Notes under the pieces: generated by a model | Databases searched by the model: none | What the model was told of the DNA's origin: nothing | What the model saw: the letters and a program-made list of their open reading frames with translations, nothing else | Made by a program: the position numbers and the translations under genes | Shown here: in pieces, positions 1-5,384 of the stretch | How positions within the stretch are numbered: position 1 is the first letter of the stretch | Layout: the number at the start of each line of letters is the position of its first letter | Assembly (NCBI GenBank): GCA_946886065.1 | Contig: CAMPHU010000293.1 | Coordinates: forward strand, 1 to 5,384 | DNA length: 5,384 nucleotides | DNA from: an uncultured Massilia sp. | GTDB lineage: Bacteria > Pseudomonadota > Gammaproteobacteria > Burkholderiales > Burkholderiaceae | Direction: 5' to 3'

Positions 1-152
1 GCGTAGCCCACGTGGACGATGACGAAGTCGCCCGCCTCGACTGAGCCTGGCGGCAACAGGTAAAGGCTGACTTCGCGCCGCACGCCACCCGCCTCGCAGC
101 AGGCCGCCGCTCCGTCGAGTGAGACTATCCGCATGGGAATGGCGAGGCACAT
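1..152 (-). CDS. hypC: HypC/HupF-family [NiFe]-hydrogenase maturation chaperone, 3' end cut by window edge
   Basis: The first 50 residues plus part of a codon are visible. The protein begins MCLAIPMRIV, the hallmark HypC N-terminus. Cys2, exposed after removal of Met1, is the residue that in this family binds HypD and the Fe(CN)2CO precursor. The second family signature, GDFVIVHVGYA, ends at the edge; His47 in it matches E. coli His51. HypC proteins are usually about 75-95 residues, so roughly 25-45 are missing. HypC is a small cytoplasmic chaperone that, with HypD and HypE, delivers the iron ligand cluster to the large subunit of [NiFe] hydrogenase. The start is secure: MCLAIP needs this ATG, and an in-frame TGA lies nine codons upstream. 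No strong Shine-Dalgarno is visible. The gene is the first of its transcript, divergent from a USP gene and with FNR-type boxes upstream. Further hyp genes probably follow beyond the left edge (inference). C18-C19 are extra cysteines of unknown meaning. Confidence 0.93.
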   Translation of the reverse strand, partial: MCLAIPMRIVSLDGAAACCEAGGVRREVSLYLLPPGSVEAGDFVIVHVGY

Positions 153-216
153 GGAGAATTCGTCCGCTGGCGATCAAGGGTGCCACCCATATTCCCGCCT
201 GGGCCGCATTAAATGT

Positions 217-230
217 TTGATCTCGATCAA
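217..230. promoter_or_regulatory. FNR/Anr/Dnr-type box 1, probable hypC activator site
   Basis: TTGAT-CTCG-ATCAA is a perfect match to the FNR consensus TTGAT-N4-ATCAA, and the palindrome extends one base each side to TTTGAT...ATCAAA. The centre is 223.5. On the minus strand a class II site at -41.5 would put the transcript start near 182. The hexamer GAATAT (194 to 189) then falls exactly at -12 to -7, with the two most conserved -10 bases (A at -11, T at -7). The hypC leader would be about 30 bases. The site could also act as a distal site (about -85) for the divergent USP gene. Consensus match is seen; target assignment is inferred. Confidence 0.85.
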
Positions 231-260
231 ATACTCCCGCCAAGGCCACTTAGCACTTCT

Positions 261-274
261 TTGACGCTGGTCAA
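261..274. promoter_or_regulatory. FNR/Anr/Dnr-type box 2, probable activator site of the single-domain USP gene
   Basis: TTGAC-GCTG-GTCAA is a perfect inverted repeat with one symmetric change (T to C) in each FNR half-site, extending to TTTGAC...GTCAAA. Its centre, 267.5, is 44 bases from that of box 1. A plus-strand class II promoter would start transcription near 309. At -12 to -7 is AATCCT (297-302), which keeps A at -11 and T at -7; GGTAAT at 294-299 is an alternative -10. The leader to the USP start would be about 24 bases. TTGAC half-sites are tolerated by FNR/Anr/Dnr-family regulators. Confidence 0.75.
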
Positions 275-332
275 ACACAACAGGATCAAGACTGGTAATC
301 CTGACGGCTTATGTCTTCCAGGGCCAATGATC

Positions 333-818
333 ATGTTCATAGAACGAGTTTGCGTGGCAACTGACGGCTCCGACCTTGCGGTACAGGCCGCCCAGATGGG
401 CGCCCTGCTCGCCCGCTCGGGCGCGGGACGGATGTTCGCCGTGTCGGTCGCGCAACCGCATTTCTCCATACCGGAGAGGGCGGCTGCCATGCCCGACGCG
501 GAAGCGGAGTTTCTACGCGCGCACGAGGCCGCCCAGTCGCACGTCGACACGGTCTCGCGCATCGCGCAAGCCGCCGGGGTCAGCTGCGAAACGGCGGCGC
601 CGCTCTCGTCGACGCCGGGTCCGGAGATTGTCCGGATCGCGGAAGAACAGGGCTGCGACTTGATCGTAATGGGTACCCATGGTCCTAACGACGCCAACCG
701 GCTGTTTGCCGGCAGCGTCGCCCAGTACGTGCTCGCGAACTCGACGGTTCCGGTGCTGCTGCTGCGCGTCCCGCGCGAGGCCTCCCAGCCCGAGTTCGGC
801 GGCCGGCCGGCCGGCTAG
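333..818 (+). CDS. Single-domain universal stress protein (UspA superfamily, ATP-binding type)
   Basis: This 161-residue protein is one complete USP domain. It opens with a beta strand and the nucleotide-contact segment VCVATDGS (residues 6-13) and closes with VPVLLLRVP (139-147). In between is the diagnostic ATP-binding loop GTHG-x9-GS: G114, G117, G127, S128. That is the exact G-2x-G-9x-G(S/T) pattern of MJ0577-type USPs, so ATP binding is expected. USPs are usually dimeric cytoplasmic proteins tied to survival under stress or energy limitation; the specific role here is unknown. Start: the frame stays open back to an ATG at 213, but that extension covers both FNR-type boxes and is not USP-like. 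ATG 333 has AGGG (320-323) nine bases upstream; ATG 327 is in frame but only three bases from it, and would add two residues. The protein contains no lysine. Its C-terminal tail (about 148-161) lies outside the fold. It converges on the next gene with a 13-base gap. Confidence 0.92.
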   Translation: MFIERVCVATDGSDLAVQAAQMGALLARSGAGRMFAVSVAQPHFSIPERAAAMPDAEAEFLRAHEAAQSHVDTVSRIAQAAGVSCETAAPLSSTPGPEIVRIAEEQGCDLIVMGTHGPNDANRLFAGSVAQYVLANSTVPVLLLRVPREASQPEFGGRPAG

Positions 819-831
819 GCGGGACGCCGCG

Positions 832-1668
832 TCAGCGCGTCATCAGCAGCGGCACTGTGCTGTCCTGGAGCAAGGTCCTGCTCACCCCTCCCAGGAAGAG
901 TTCGCGGAACTGCGTGTGGCCGTAGCACCCCATGACCACCAGGTCGTAGCCGTCCTGGGTCGCCAGCGTGAGCAGATTGTGCCCGCAGTCGATGTTGCGT
1001 CTGATCGTCAGTATCTGCGCGTGGACGCCGTGGCGGCCGAGGAAGGCGGTGATGCCGGCGTCATCATCGTCCTCGACCAGGCTGTTCTCGTCCGGCGGGC
1101 GGAACGACACCACGGTCACGCGGCCGGCGCGCTGCAACACCGGCAGGGCCGCGCGCAGCGCCGCGGAGGCTTCCTTGCTGCCGTTCCAGGCGACGAGGAC
1201 ATGCTCGCCAGGCTCGCGCGCCACGGGTGCGCAGGGCACGACCAGCACCGGGCGCGCGCTGGTGAACAGCACGTATTCGGGGATGCGGCCAATCGTATCG
1301 GTCAGCGCTTCGGCCAGATCGTCCTGGCTGACAACCACGAGGTCGCTAAAGCGTCCCACCCTGGCCAGTGCATCGCTGGCGAGGTCGCACACCAGGCGGC
1401 TTTCCGACGACACGCCGGTCTCGCCGGCAATCGTCGTGAACTGCTCGAGCGCGCGGGACGCCTTGTCATGCAGGGGCTGGAAATAGCTCGCCTCGAGGCT
1501 GCCGGGAGCGGCGTGGTAGCCGTGCGGGAATACGTCGCGCGACACCCCGGTGGCGGCAAGCCCGATCAGGTGTGCGCCATGCGCCCTGGCCAGCTGCGCG
1601 GCGAGCCGTATGCGTGCCGGCGCATGGCGCGACAAGTCGGCATGCACCAATATGGTCTTGTAGCTCAT
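832..1668 (-). CDS. Tandem two-domain universal stress protein
   Basis: This 278-residue protein has two USP domains, about residues 1-146 and 155-278. Domain 1 begins MSYKTILVHADLS and ends SARPVLVVP, but lacks the glycine loop; the equivalent stretch (VVSQDDLAEALTD) has none of the loop glycines. Domain 2 begins HVLVAWNGS (156-164) and keeps the loop G247-x2-G250-x9-G260, followed by Gly261 rather than Ser/Thr. GG at this point is, from memory, common in proteobacterial tandem USPs. So probably only domain 2 binds nucleotide. An acidic run (E199-D203) sits in a domain 2 loop. Lysines are only K4, K69 and K165, the last next to the NGS nucleotide segment. Start: ATG 1668 has GGGGAG eight bases upstream; an in-frame ATG at 1695 adds nine non-USP residues and has no better ribosome site. 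It is paralogous to the next minus-strand gene and has its own FNR-type box, so it can be transcribed alone or with it. Confidence 0.93.
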   Translation of the reverse strand: MSYKTILVHADLSRHAPARIRLAAQLARAHGAHLIGLAATGVSRDVFPHGYHAAPGSLEASYFQPLHDKASRALEQFTTIAGETGVSSESRLVCDLASDALARVGRFSDLVVVSQDDLAEALTDTIGRIPEYVLFTSARPVLVVPCAPVAREPGEHVLVAWNGSKEASAALRAALPVLQRAGRVTVVSFRPPDENSLVEDDDDAGITAFLGRHGVHAQILTIRRNIDCGHNLLTLATQDGYDLVVMGCYGHTQFRELFLGGVSRTLLQDSTVPLLMTR

Positions 1669-1736
1669 CGTTCCTGCTCCCCGTGTTGATGACATTCGGA
1701 ATCAGGACAGTCTCCCCGCTTCGCTCAACGGCGTGT

Positions 1737-1750
1737 TTGACCGAGATCAA
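1737..1750. promoter_or_regulatory. FNR/Anr/Dnr-type box 3, upstream of the first tandem USP gene
   Basis: TTGAC-CGAG-ATCAA has one change from the FNR consensus, extending to TTTGAC...ATCAAA. Its centre is 1743.5, in the 153-base gap between two minus-strand genes, so only the gene starting at 1668 is a sensible target. A class II start would be near 1702. GAGACT (1714 to 1709) lies at -12 to -7 and keeps A at -11 and T at -7. The leader is about 34 bases. Confidence 0.8.
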
Positions 1751-1780
1751 ATCCGCCTGCGCTCTATGAACAGACCATCA

Positions 1781-1810
1781 GTCGACTTTCGCGCCGGCGC
1801 CCAGGTCGAC
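1781..1810. repeat. Nested palindromes after the second tandem USP gene; possible weak hairpin
   Basis: Two copies of the self-complementary hexamer GTCGAC (1781-1786 and 1805-1810) flank the palindrome GCGCCGGCGC (1791-1800). On the minus strand they lie just after the stop at 1822 and could fold into one hairpin. No T-run follows, so it is not a standard intrinsic terminator. It may stabilise the 3' end of the upstream transcript or be GC-rich coincidence. Confidence 0.3.
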
Positions 1811-1821
1811 CAATACGACGG

Positions 1822-2646
1822 CTAGTGGGCCAACAGGACGGGGAACCGCATGGCCCGCAACACCGTCGCGCTGACGCCGCCGAGGATCTGTTCGCGCAGG
1901 CGCGCATGGCCATAGGCGCCGATGACGAGCAGCCCCGATCCTGCGGCGAAGGCCGCGTCGAGGAGCGCCTCGCCGGTACGGTGCCCGCCCGGCTGTTGCA
2001 CGGGTGTCGCGACGACGCCGTGCCGCCGCAGGAAGGCCACGCAGCGGTCCGCTGCGCCCCTGTCCCATCCCTCGTCGCCTTCCCCGAGGGACAGGACCGT
2101 CACCTGCCCGGCGGCGCGCAGGAAGGGCATGGCGCCGTCGATCGCGCGGCAGGCTTGCACGCTGCCGTCCCAGCCCACCAGCGTGTCCACGCCGGGCCGC
2201 GCAGTGCTCGCACCGGGAATCGCCAGGACGGGCCGTGCGCCATGCAGCAGCACATGGGCGGCCAGGTCGCCTGGCGCGGACCTTCCCGTTTCGGCCATGT
2301 CCTGTCCTAGCACGACCAGGTCGCAATAGCGTGCCCGCAGCGCCAGCGCGCAGCCGGCCTCGTCCTCGGCGAGGCTGTGCTCGAAGGACACGACGCCTTC
2401 CGCTGCGGCCAGCACCGCGAAGCGCGCCAGCGCCTCGCGTGCCTCCTGCCTCAGCCGGTCGCAGCGCGCCTGTACGGCCGGTCCGGCCTGCGCGAGCACG
2501 TCGTGCGGCAGGTAGCGCGACAGCCCGGTGGCGGCGGCGCCGATCAGGTGGGCGCCATGCAGGCGGGCCAGCTGCGCGGCGAAGCGGACCCGGACCGCCG
2601 CACCGGGCGACTGGTCGACGTGCACGAGAATCGTCCTGTACTCCAT
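1822..2646 (-). CDS. Tandem two-domain universal stress protein, paralogue of the 832-1668 gene
   Basis: This 274-residue protein has two USP domains, about 1-145 and 153-274. The N-terminus MEYRTILVHVDQS and the helix AAQLARLHGAHLIGAAATG (24-42) closely match the neighbouring tandem USP, pointing to duplication of a shared ancestor. Domain 1 has lost the glycine loop (VVLGQDMAETGRSAPGD). Domain 2 opens with TLVGWDGS (155-162) and keeps G243-x2-G246-x9-G256, followed by Gly257, so nucleotide binding is expected only there. The protein has no lysine in 274 residues, against three in its paralogue. Start: ATG 2646 has GGAG five bases upstream and gives the family N-terminus. The frame is open to 2754, but that 36-residue extension runs through FNR-type box 4 and is not USP-like. 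It lies upstream of, and may be cotranscribed with, the 832-1668 gene, and is divergent from the ligase-GNAT gene. The role is unknown beyond stress or anaerobic survival by family. Confidence 0.93.
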   Translation of the reverse strand: MEYRTILVHVDQSPGAAVRVRFAAQLARLHGAHLIGAAATGLSRYLPHDVLAQAGPAVQARCDRLRQEAREALARFAVLAAAEGVVSFEHSLAEDEAGCALALRARYCDLVVLGQDMAETGRSAPGDLAAHVLLHGARPVLAIPGASTARPGVDTLVGWDGSVQACRAIDGAMPFLRAAGQVTVLSLGEGDEGWDRGAADRCVAFLRRHGVVATPVQQPGGHRTGEALLDAAFAAGSGLLVIGAYGHARLREQILGGVSATVLRAMRFPVLLAH

Positions 2647-2740
2647 GCCGGCTCCGATGGAAGGAATGCGGACAGGGTAGCGGCACTGATGCAAGCCGTC
2701 CAGTCGCACCGCTGCCTTAACATAACTTTCTAAGCTAATT

Positions 2741-2754
2741 TTGATTGCGGTCAA
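2741..2754. promoter_or_regulatory. FNR/Anr/Dnr-type box 4 in the divergent USP / ligase-GNAT promoter region
   Basis: TTGAT-TGCG-GTCAA has one change from the FNR consensus, extending to TTTGAT...GTCAAA. It sits in an AT-rich island (about 2715-2770) within GC-rich DNA. Centre 2747.5. On the plus strand a class II start falls near 2789, and TAGGCT (2777-2782) is exactly at -12 to -7 with T, A and the final T conserved. On the minus strand the best -10, TATGTT (2724 to 2719), is about six bases too close for -41.5 geometry. The box therefore fits the ligase-GNAT gene best, but may also serve the USP gene. Confidence 0.82.
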
Positions 2755-2812
2755 ATAAATTCTTGTAATGCTTCGCTAGGCTGGCCGTATCCAGCCGTGG
2801 TCAGGAGACTTC

Positions 2813-5384
2813 ATGAGCATTCGCAACCTCGGGCACTTGTTCCACCCCCGCTCGGTGGCCGTGATCGGCGCGTCCGACCGGCCCAGCAGCGTGGGCGCGA
2901 CGGTGTGGCGGAATATCCTCGCGGGCGGATTTTGCGGGCCGCTGTGGCCGGTCAACCGGCGCCATGCCCAGGTTGCCGGCCATCCCGCCTTCGGCGCCGT
3001 GCGCGACCTGCCCGGTGTACCCGAGCTCGCCGTGATCTGCACTCCCGCGCCCACCGTGCCGGCACTGATCGGCGAGCTCGGCGCCGCCGGCTGCCGCGCC
3101 GCCGTAGTGATCAGCGCAGGCATGGATGCGGACGCAGGCGGCGGACGCAGCCTGCGCCAGGCGATGCTGGAGGCGGCGCAACCCTGGCTGTTGCGCATCC
3201 TGGGTCCGAACTGCGTCGGCCTGCTGGTGCCCGGCATCGGGCTGAACGCCAGCTTCGCGCCGGGCGCGGCCCTGCCCGGCCGGCTGGCCTTCGTGGCGCA
3301 GTCGGGCGCGCTCGTCACCGCCGTGCTCGACTGGGCCGCGGCGCGACGGATCGGCTTTTCCTGCTTCGTCTCGCTGGGCGACGGCAGCGACGTCGATTTC
3401 GGCGACCTGCTCGACTACCTCGCCGCCGACCCTGGCACCGACGCCATCCTGCTGTATGCCGAGAGCGTGCGCCAGGCCCGCAAGTTCATGAGCGCAGCCC
3501 GTAGCGCGGCGCGCGGCAAGCCGACTCTGATCGTCAAAGCCGGGCGCGGCAAGGATGCCGCCCGCGCGGCCTTCAGCCACACCGGTGCGCTGGCCGGCTC
3601 GGACCTGGTCTACGACGCCGCACTGCGCCGCGCCGGCATGCTGCGCGTGCTCACCACGGACGAGCTGTTCGACGCGGTGGCGGTGCTGGCGCGCACCCGG
3701 CCCCTGCGCGGCGAGCGCCTGGCGATTCTGACCAACGGCGGCGGGCCGGGCGTCATGGCGACCGACGCGCTGGCGGACGCGGGCGGCGTGCTGGCCCAGC
3801 TCGCGCCGGCCACGTTGGCGCGGCTCGGCGACGGCCTGCCGCCGCTGTGGTCGCACGCCAACCCGGTCGACATCGTGGGCGATGCTCCCGCCGAACGCTA
3901 CCGCCATGCCCTGGCCGTGCTGCTGGATGCGCCGGAGGCCGACGCTGTCCTGCTGATCCATGCGCCGACGGCGATCGTACCCAGCGCCGAGGTCGCCCGC
4001 ATCCTGCTGGCCCTGATGGCCGGCGCCGCCCGTCCGGTGCTGTGCTGCTGGCTGGGCGGGCCCAGCGTGGCCGAGGCCCGCCGCCTGTGCATCGAGGCCG
4101 GCGTCCCGGTCTTCGACACCCCGGAGGAAGCCGTCAAGGGTTTCCAGCAGCTGGTCGATTACCGCCGCAACCAGACCGCCCTGATGCAGGCGCCGGGCCC
4201 GTGCGAACTGGGCGCCCCCGACCGCCCTGCGGCCCGCGCCCACGTCGCCGGGCTGCTGGCCGCTGGCACGGATCCGGGCTGCGCGGGCGGCGCAGTCGGG
4301 GAGCGCGCCACCAAGACCCTGCTGACAGCCTACGGCATCCCCGTGGTGGCGACCGAGTTCGCCGCCGACCGCCCAGGCGCGCTCGCCGCCGCCGGTCGCC
4401 TCCGCTATCCGGTGGCGCTCAAGATCGTGTCGCCGGACATCGTCCACAAGTCCGATGTCGGCGGCGTGGCGCTCGACCTGGCCGGCCCAGAAGCGCTCGG
4501 CGCGGCGTTCGACGCCATGCTGGAGCGCGTGCGCGGCCGGCTTCCCCACGCGCGCGTGGACGGGTTCACGGTCCAGGCGATGGCGCGCCGCCCGCAGGCG
4601 CTGGAACTGATCGTCGGCCTCAGCACCGACCCCGTGTTCGGGCCGGTGGTGCTGTTCGGCCACGGCGGCATCGCCGTCGAGGTCACGGCCGACCAGGCAG
4701 TCGCGCTCCCTCCGCTGAACCGGGTCCTGGCCAGCGAGCTCGTCAGCCGCACCCGGGTGGCGCGCCTGCTGGCAGGCTACCGCGGGCGCCCGCCGGCGGA
4801 CCTGCAAGCCCTGTACGATGTGCTGGTCCGGGTAGGCCAGCTGGCGGCCGACCTGCCCGAACTGGCCGAGCTCGACATCAATCCCCTGCTGGCCGACGCC
4901 GGCGGCGTGATCGCGCTGGACGCCCGCATGCGGCTGCAACCGGTTCCCGCCGGATGCGATGGCCATGCACGGCTGGCGATCCTGCCTTATCCCGAGCAAC
5001 TGGAACGCCAGGTGGACAGCGCGGTGGGCAGGCTGACGGTGCGCCCCATTCGTCCGGAAGACGCCGCCGCGCATGAGGCCTTTTTCCATGCGCTCACGCC
5101 GCAGGACGTCCACATGCGCATGTTCGGCCTGATGCGCGAGCTGTCGCCGCAGCAACTGGCGCGCTTCACCCAGATTGACTATGCGCGCGAGATGGCCTTC
5201 ATCGCCACCCGTCCCGGCCCGGACGGCAAGGGCGAAACGCTGGGCGTGGTGCGCGTCGTGATCGACCCGGACGACGTGCGCGGCGAGTTCGCGGTGACGG
5301 TGCGGTCCGACCTGAAGGGGCGCGGCCTGGGGCGCCTCCTGATGGGTTGCCTCCTCGACTACTGCGCGCAGCGCGGCGTGGCCG
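2813..5384 (+). CDS. ADP-forming acyl/acetate-CoA ligase fused to GNAT acetyltransferase (Pat/PatZ architecture), 3' end cut by window edge
   Basis: The first 857 residues are visible with no stop; relatives are about 890-900. Order: CoA-binding domain (VAVIGASDRPSSVG, 15-28); succinyl-CoA-ligase-like domains (LGPNCVG 130-136, QSGAL 163-167, SHTGALAGSD 255-264, TNGGGPG 307-313); Ala/Pro-rich linker (about 455-495); ATP-grasp domain (YPVALKIVSPDIVHKSDVGG 532-551, LDINPL 687-692); GNAT domain from about 741, with acetyl-CoA loop KGRGLG 835-840. His256 matches the phosphohistidine of ADP-forming ligases, E217 its likely partner, and H545 the probable second phosphohistidine. The ligase could convert acetyl-CoA + ADP + Pi to acetate + CoA + ATP, or the reverse. 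The GNAT part may acetylate protein lysines; E825 is a candidate catalytic Glu. Enterobacterial Pat/PatZ is reported to lack the catalytic His, so this protein may differ. ATG 2813 has AGGAG five bases upstream, and an in-frame TAG at 2777 excludes earlier starts. Acyl substrate is uncertain. Confidence 0.93.
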   Translation, partial: MSIRNLGHLFHPRSVAVIGASDRPSSVGATVWRNILAGGFCGPLWPVNRRHAQVAGHPAFGAVRDLPGVPELAVICTPAPTVPALIGELGAAGCRAAVVISAGMDADAGGGRSLRQAMLEAAQPWLLRILGPNCVGLLVPGIGLNASFAPGAALPGRLAFVAQSGALVTAVLDWAAARRIGFSCFVSLGDGSDVDFGDLLDYLAADPGTDAILLYAESVRQARKFMSAARSAARGKPTLIVKAGRGKDAARAAFSHTGALAGSDLVYDAALRRAGMLRVLTTDELFDAVAVLARTRPLRGERLAILTNGGGPGVMATDALADAGGVLAQLAPATLARLGDGLPPLWSHANPVDIVGDAPAERYRHALAVLLDAPEADAVLLIHAPTAIVPSAEVARILLALMAGAARPVLCCWLGGPSVAEARRLCIEAGVPVFDTPEEAVKGFQQLVDYRRNQTALMQAPGPCELGAPDRPAARAHVAGLLAAGTDPGCAGGAVGERATKTLLTAYGIPVVATEFAADRPGALAAAGRLRYPVALKIVSPDIVHKSDVGGVALDLAGPEALGAAFDAMLERVRGRLPHARVDGFTVQAMARRPQALELIVGLSTDPVFGPVVLFGHGGIAVEVTADQAVALPPLNRVLASELVSRTRVARLLAGYRGRPPADLQALYDVLVRVGQLAADLPELAELDINPLLADAGGVIALDARMRLQPVPAGCDGHARLAILPYPEQLERQVDSAVGRLTVRPIRPEDAAAHEAFFHALTPQDVHMRMFGLMRELSPQQLARFTQIDYAREMAFIATRPGPDGKGETLGVVRVVIDPDDVRGEFAVTVRSDLKGRGLGRLLMGCLLDYCAQRGVA

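Noticed and set aside
172..176. Isolated ATCAA as a further FNR half-site before hypC
   Set aside because: The partner half-site positions read CCGCT, with no match to TTGAY, so there is no palindrome.
823..841. GACGC...GCGTC inverted repeat as a bidirectional terminator between the convergent genes
   Set aside because: Only a five-base stem, largely inside the end of the minus-strand gene, with no T-run on either strand.
679..1689. A 336-codon open frame on the plus strand across the USP gene end and the first tandem USP
   Set aside because: It is antisense to a well-supported tandem USP over most of its length and shows no domain of its own.
1686..1703. TTGAT followed by ATCA as a fifth FNR box before the first tandem USP
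   Set aside because: The half-sites are separated by about ten bases instead of four, which does not fit an FNR-family dimer.
1778..2686. A 302-codon open frame on the minus strand overlapping the second tandem USP
   Set aside because: Same strand, shifted frame, Arg/Ala/Gly-rich low-complexity translation; the USP frame explains the sequence.
3847..5076. A 409-codon open frame on the plus strand within the ligase-GNAT gene
   Set aside because: Shifted frame of the real gene with a Pro/Arg/Gly-rich translation and no family motif.
2801..5155. A 784-codon open frame on the minus strand, antisense to the ligase-GNAT gene
   Set aside because: Its translation is rich in Arg, Gly, Ala, Gln and His with no recognisable domain. 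It mirrors a real GC-rich gene on the plus strand with clear domains and a good ribosome site. Such long antisense frames are a usual by-product of high GC3.

Overview
The window is GC-rich and compact, with strongly G/C-ending codons. It most resembles a facultatively anaerobic proteobacterium, probably a beta-proteobacterium of the Bordetella/Achromobacter/Cupriavidus/Azoarcus kind. That assignment rests on composition and gene style only. No rRNA, tRNA, CRISPR array, insertion sequence or other mobile element was seen.

Layout from left to right. (1) A 5'-partial hypC ([NiFe]-hydrogenase maturation chaperone) on the minus strand runs off the left edge. (2) A 180-base intergenic region holds two FNR/Anr/Dnr-type palindromes. 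(3) A single-domain, ATP-binding-type universal stress protein (USP) lies on the plus strand. (4) Convergent to it is a two-domain USP on the minus strand, with its own FNR-type box upstream. (5) A second, paralogous two-domain USP lies on the minus strand. (6) An AT-rich divergent promoter region holds a fourth FNR-type box. (7) A long plus-strand gene runs off the right edge. It encodes an ADP-forming acyl/acetate-CoA ligase fused to a GNAT acetyltransferase domain (PatZ/Pat architecture); 857 residues are visible.

The unifying signal is regulatory. All four gaps that can hold a promoter carry a box of the form TTTGAY-N4-RTCAAA, which is the FNR/Anr/Dnr consensus. For at least three of the boxes, a -10-like hexamer sits where a class II (centre at -41.5) FNR promoter would put it. 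The window therefore reads as a small oxygen-responsive (or nitric-oxide-responsive, if Dnr-type) regulon. It combines hydrogenase maturation, nucleotide-binding stress proteins, and an enzyme that could make ATP from acetyl-CoA and/or acetylate proteins when respiration is limited.

The most interesting points are the complete FNR-box coverage, and the ligase-GNAT fusion that keeps both predicted phosphohistidines. Also notable is that two of the three USPs contain no lysine at all although they lie next to a likely lysine acetyltransferase. The joint physiological role is inference; the boxes, motifs and residue counts are read directly from the sequence.
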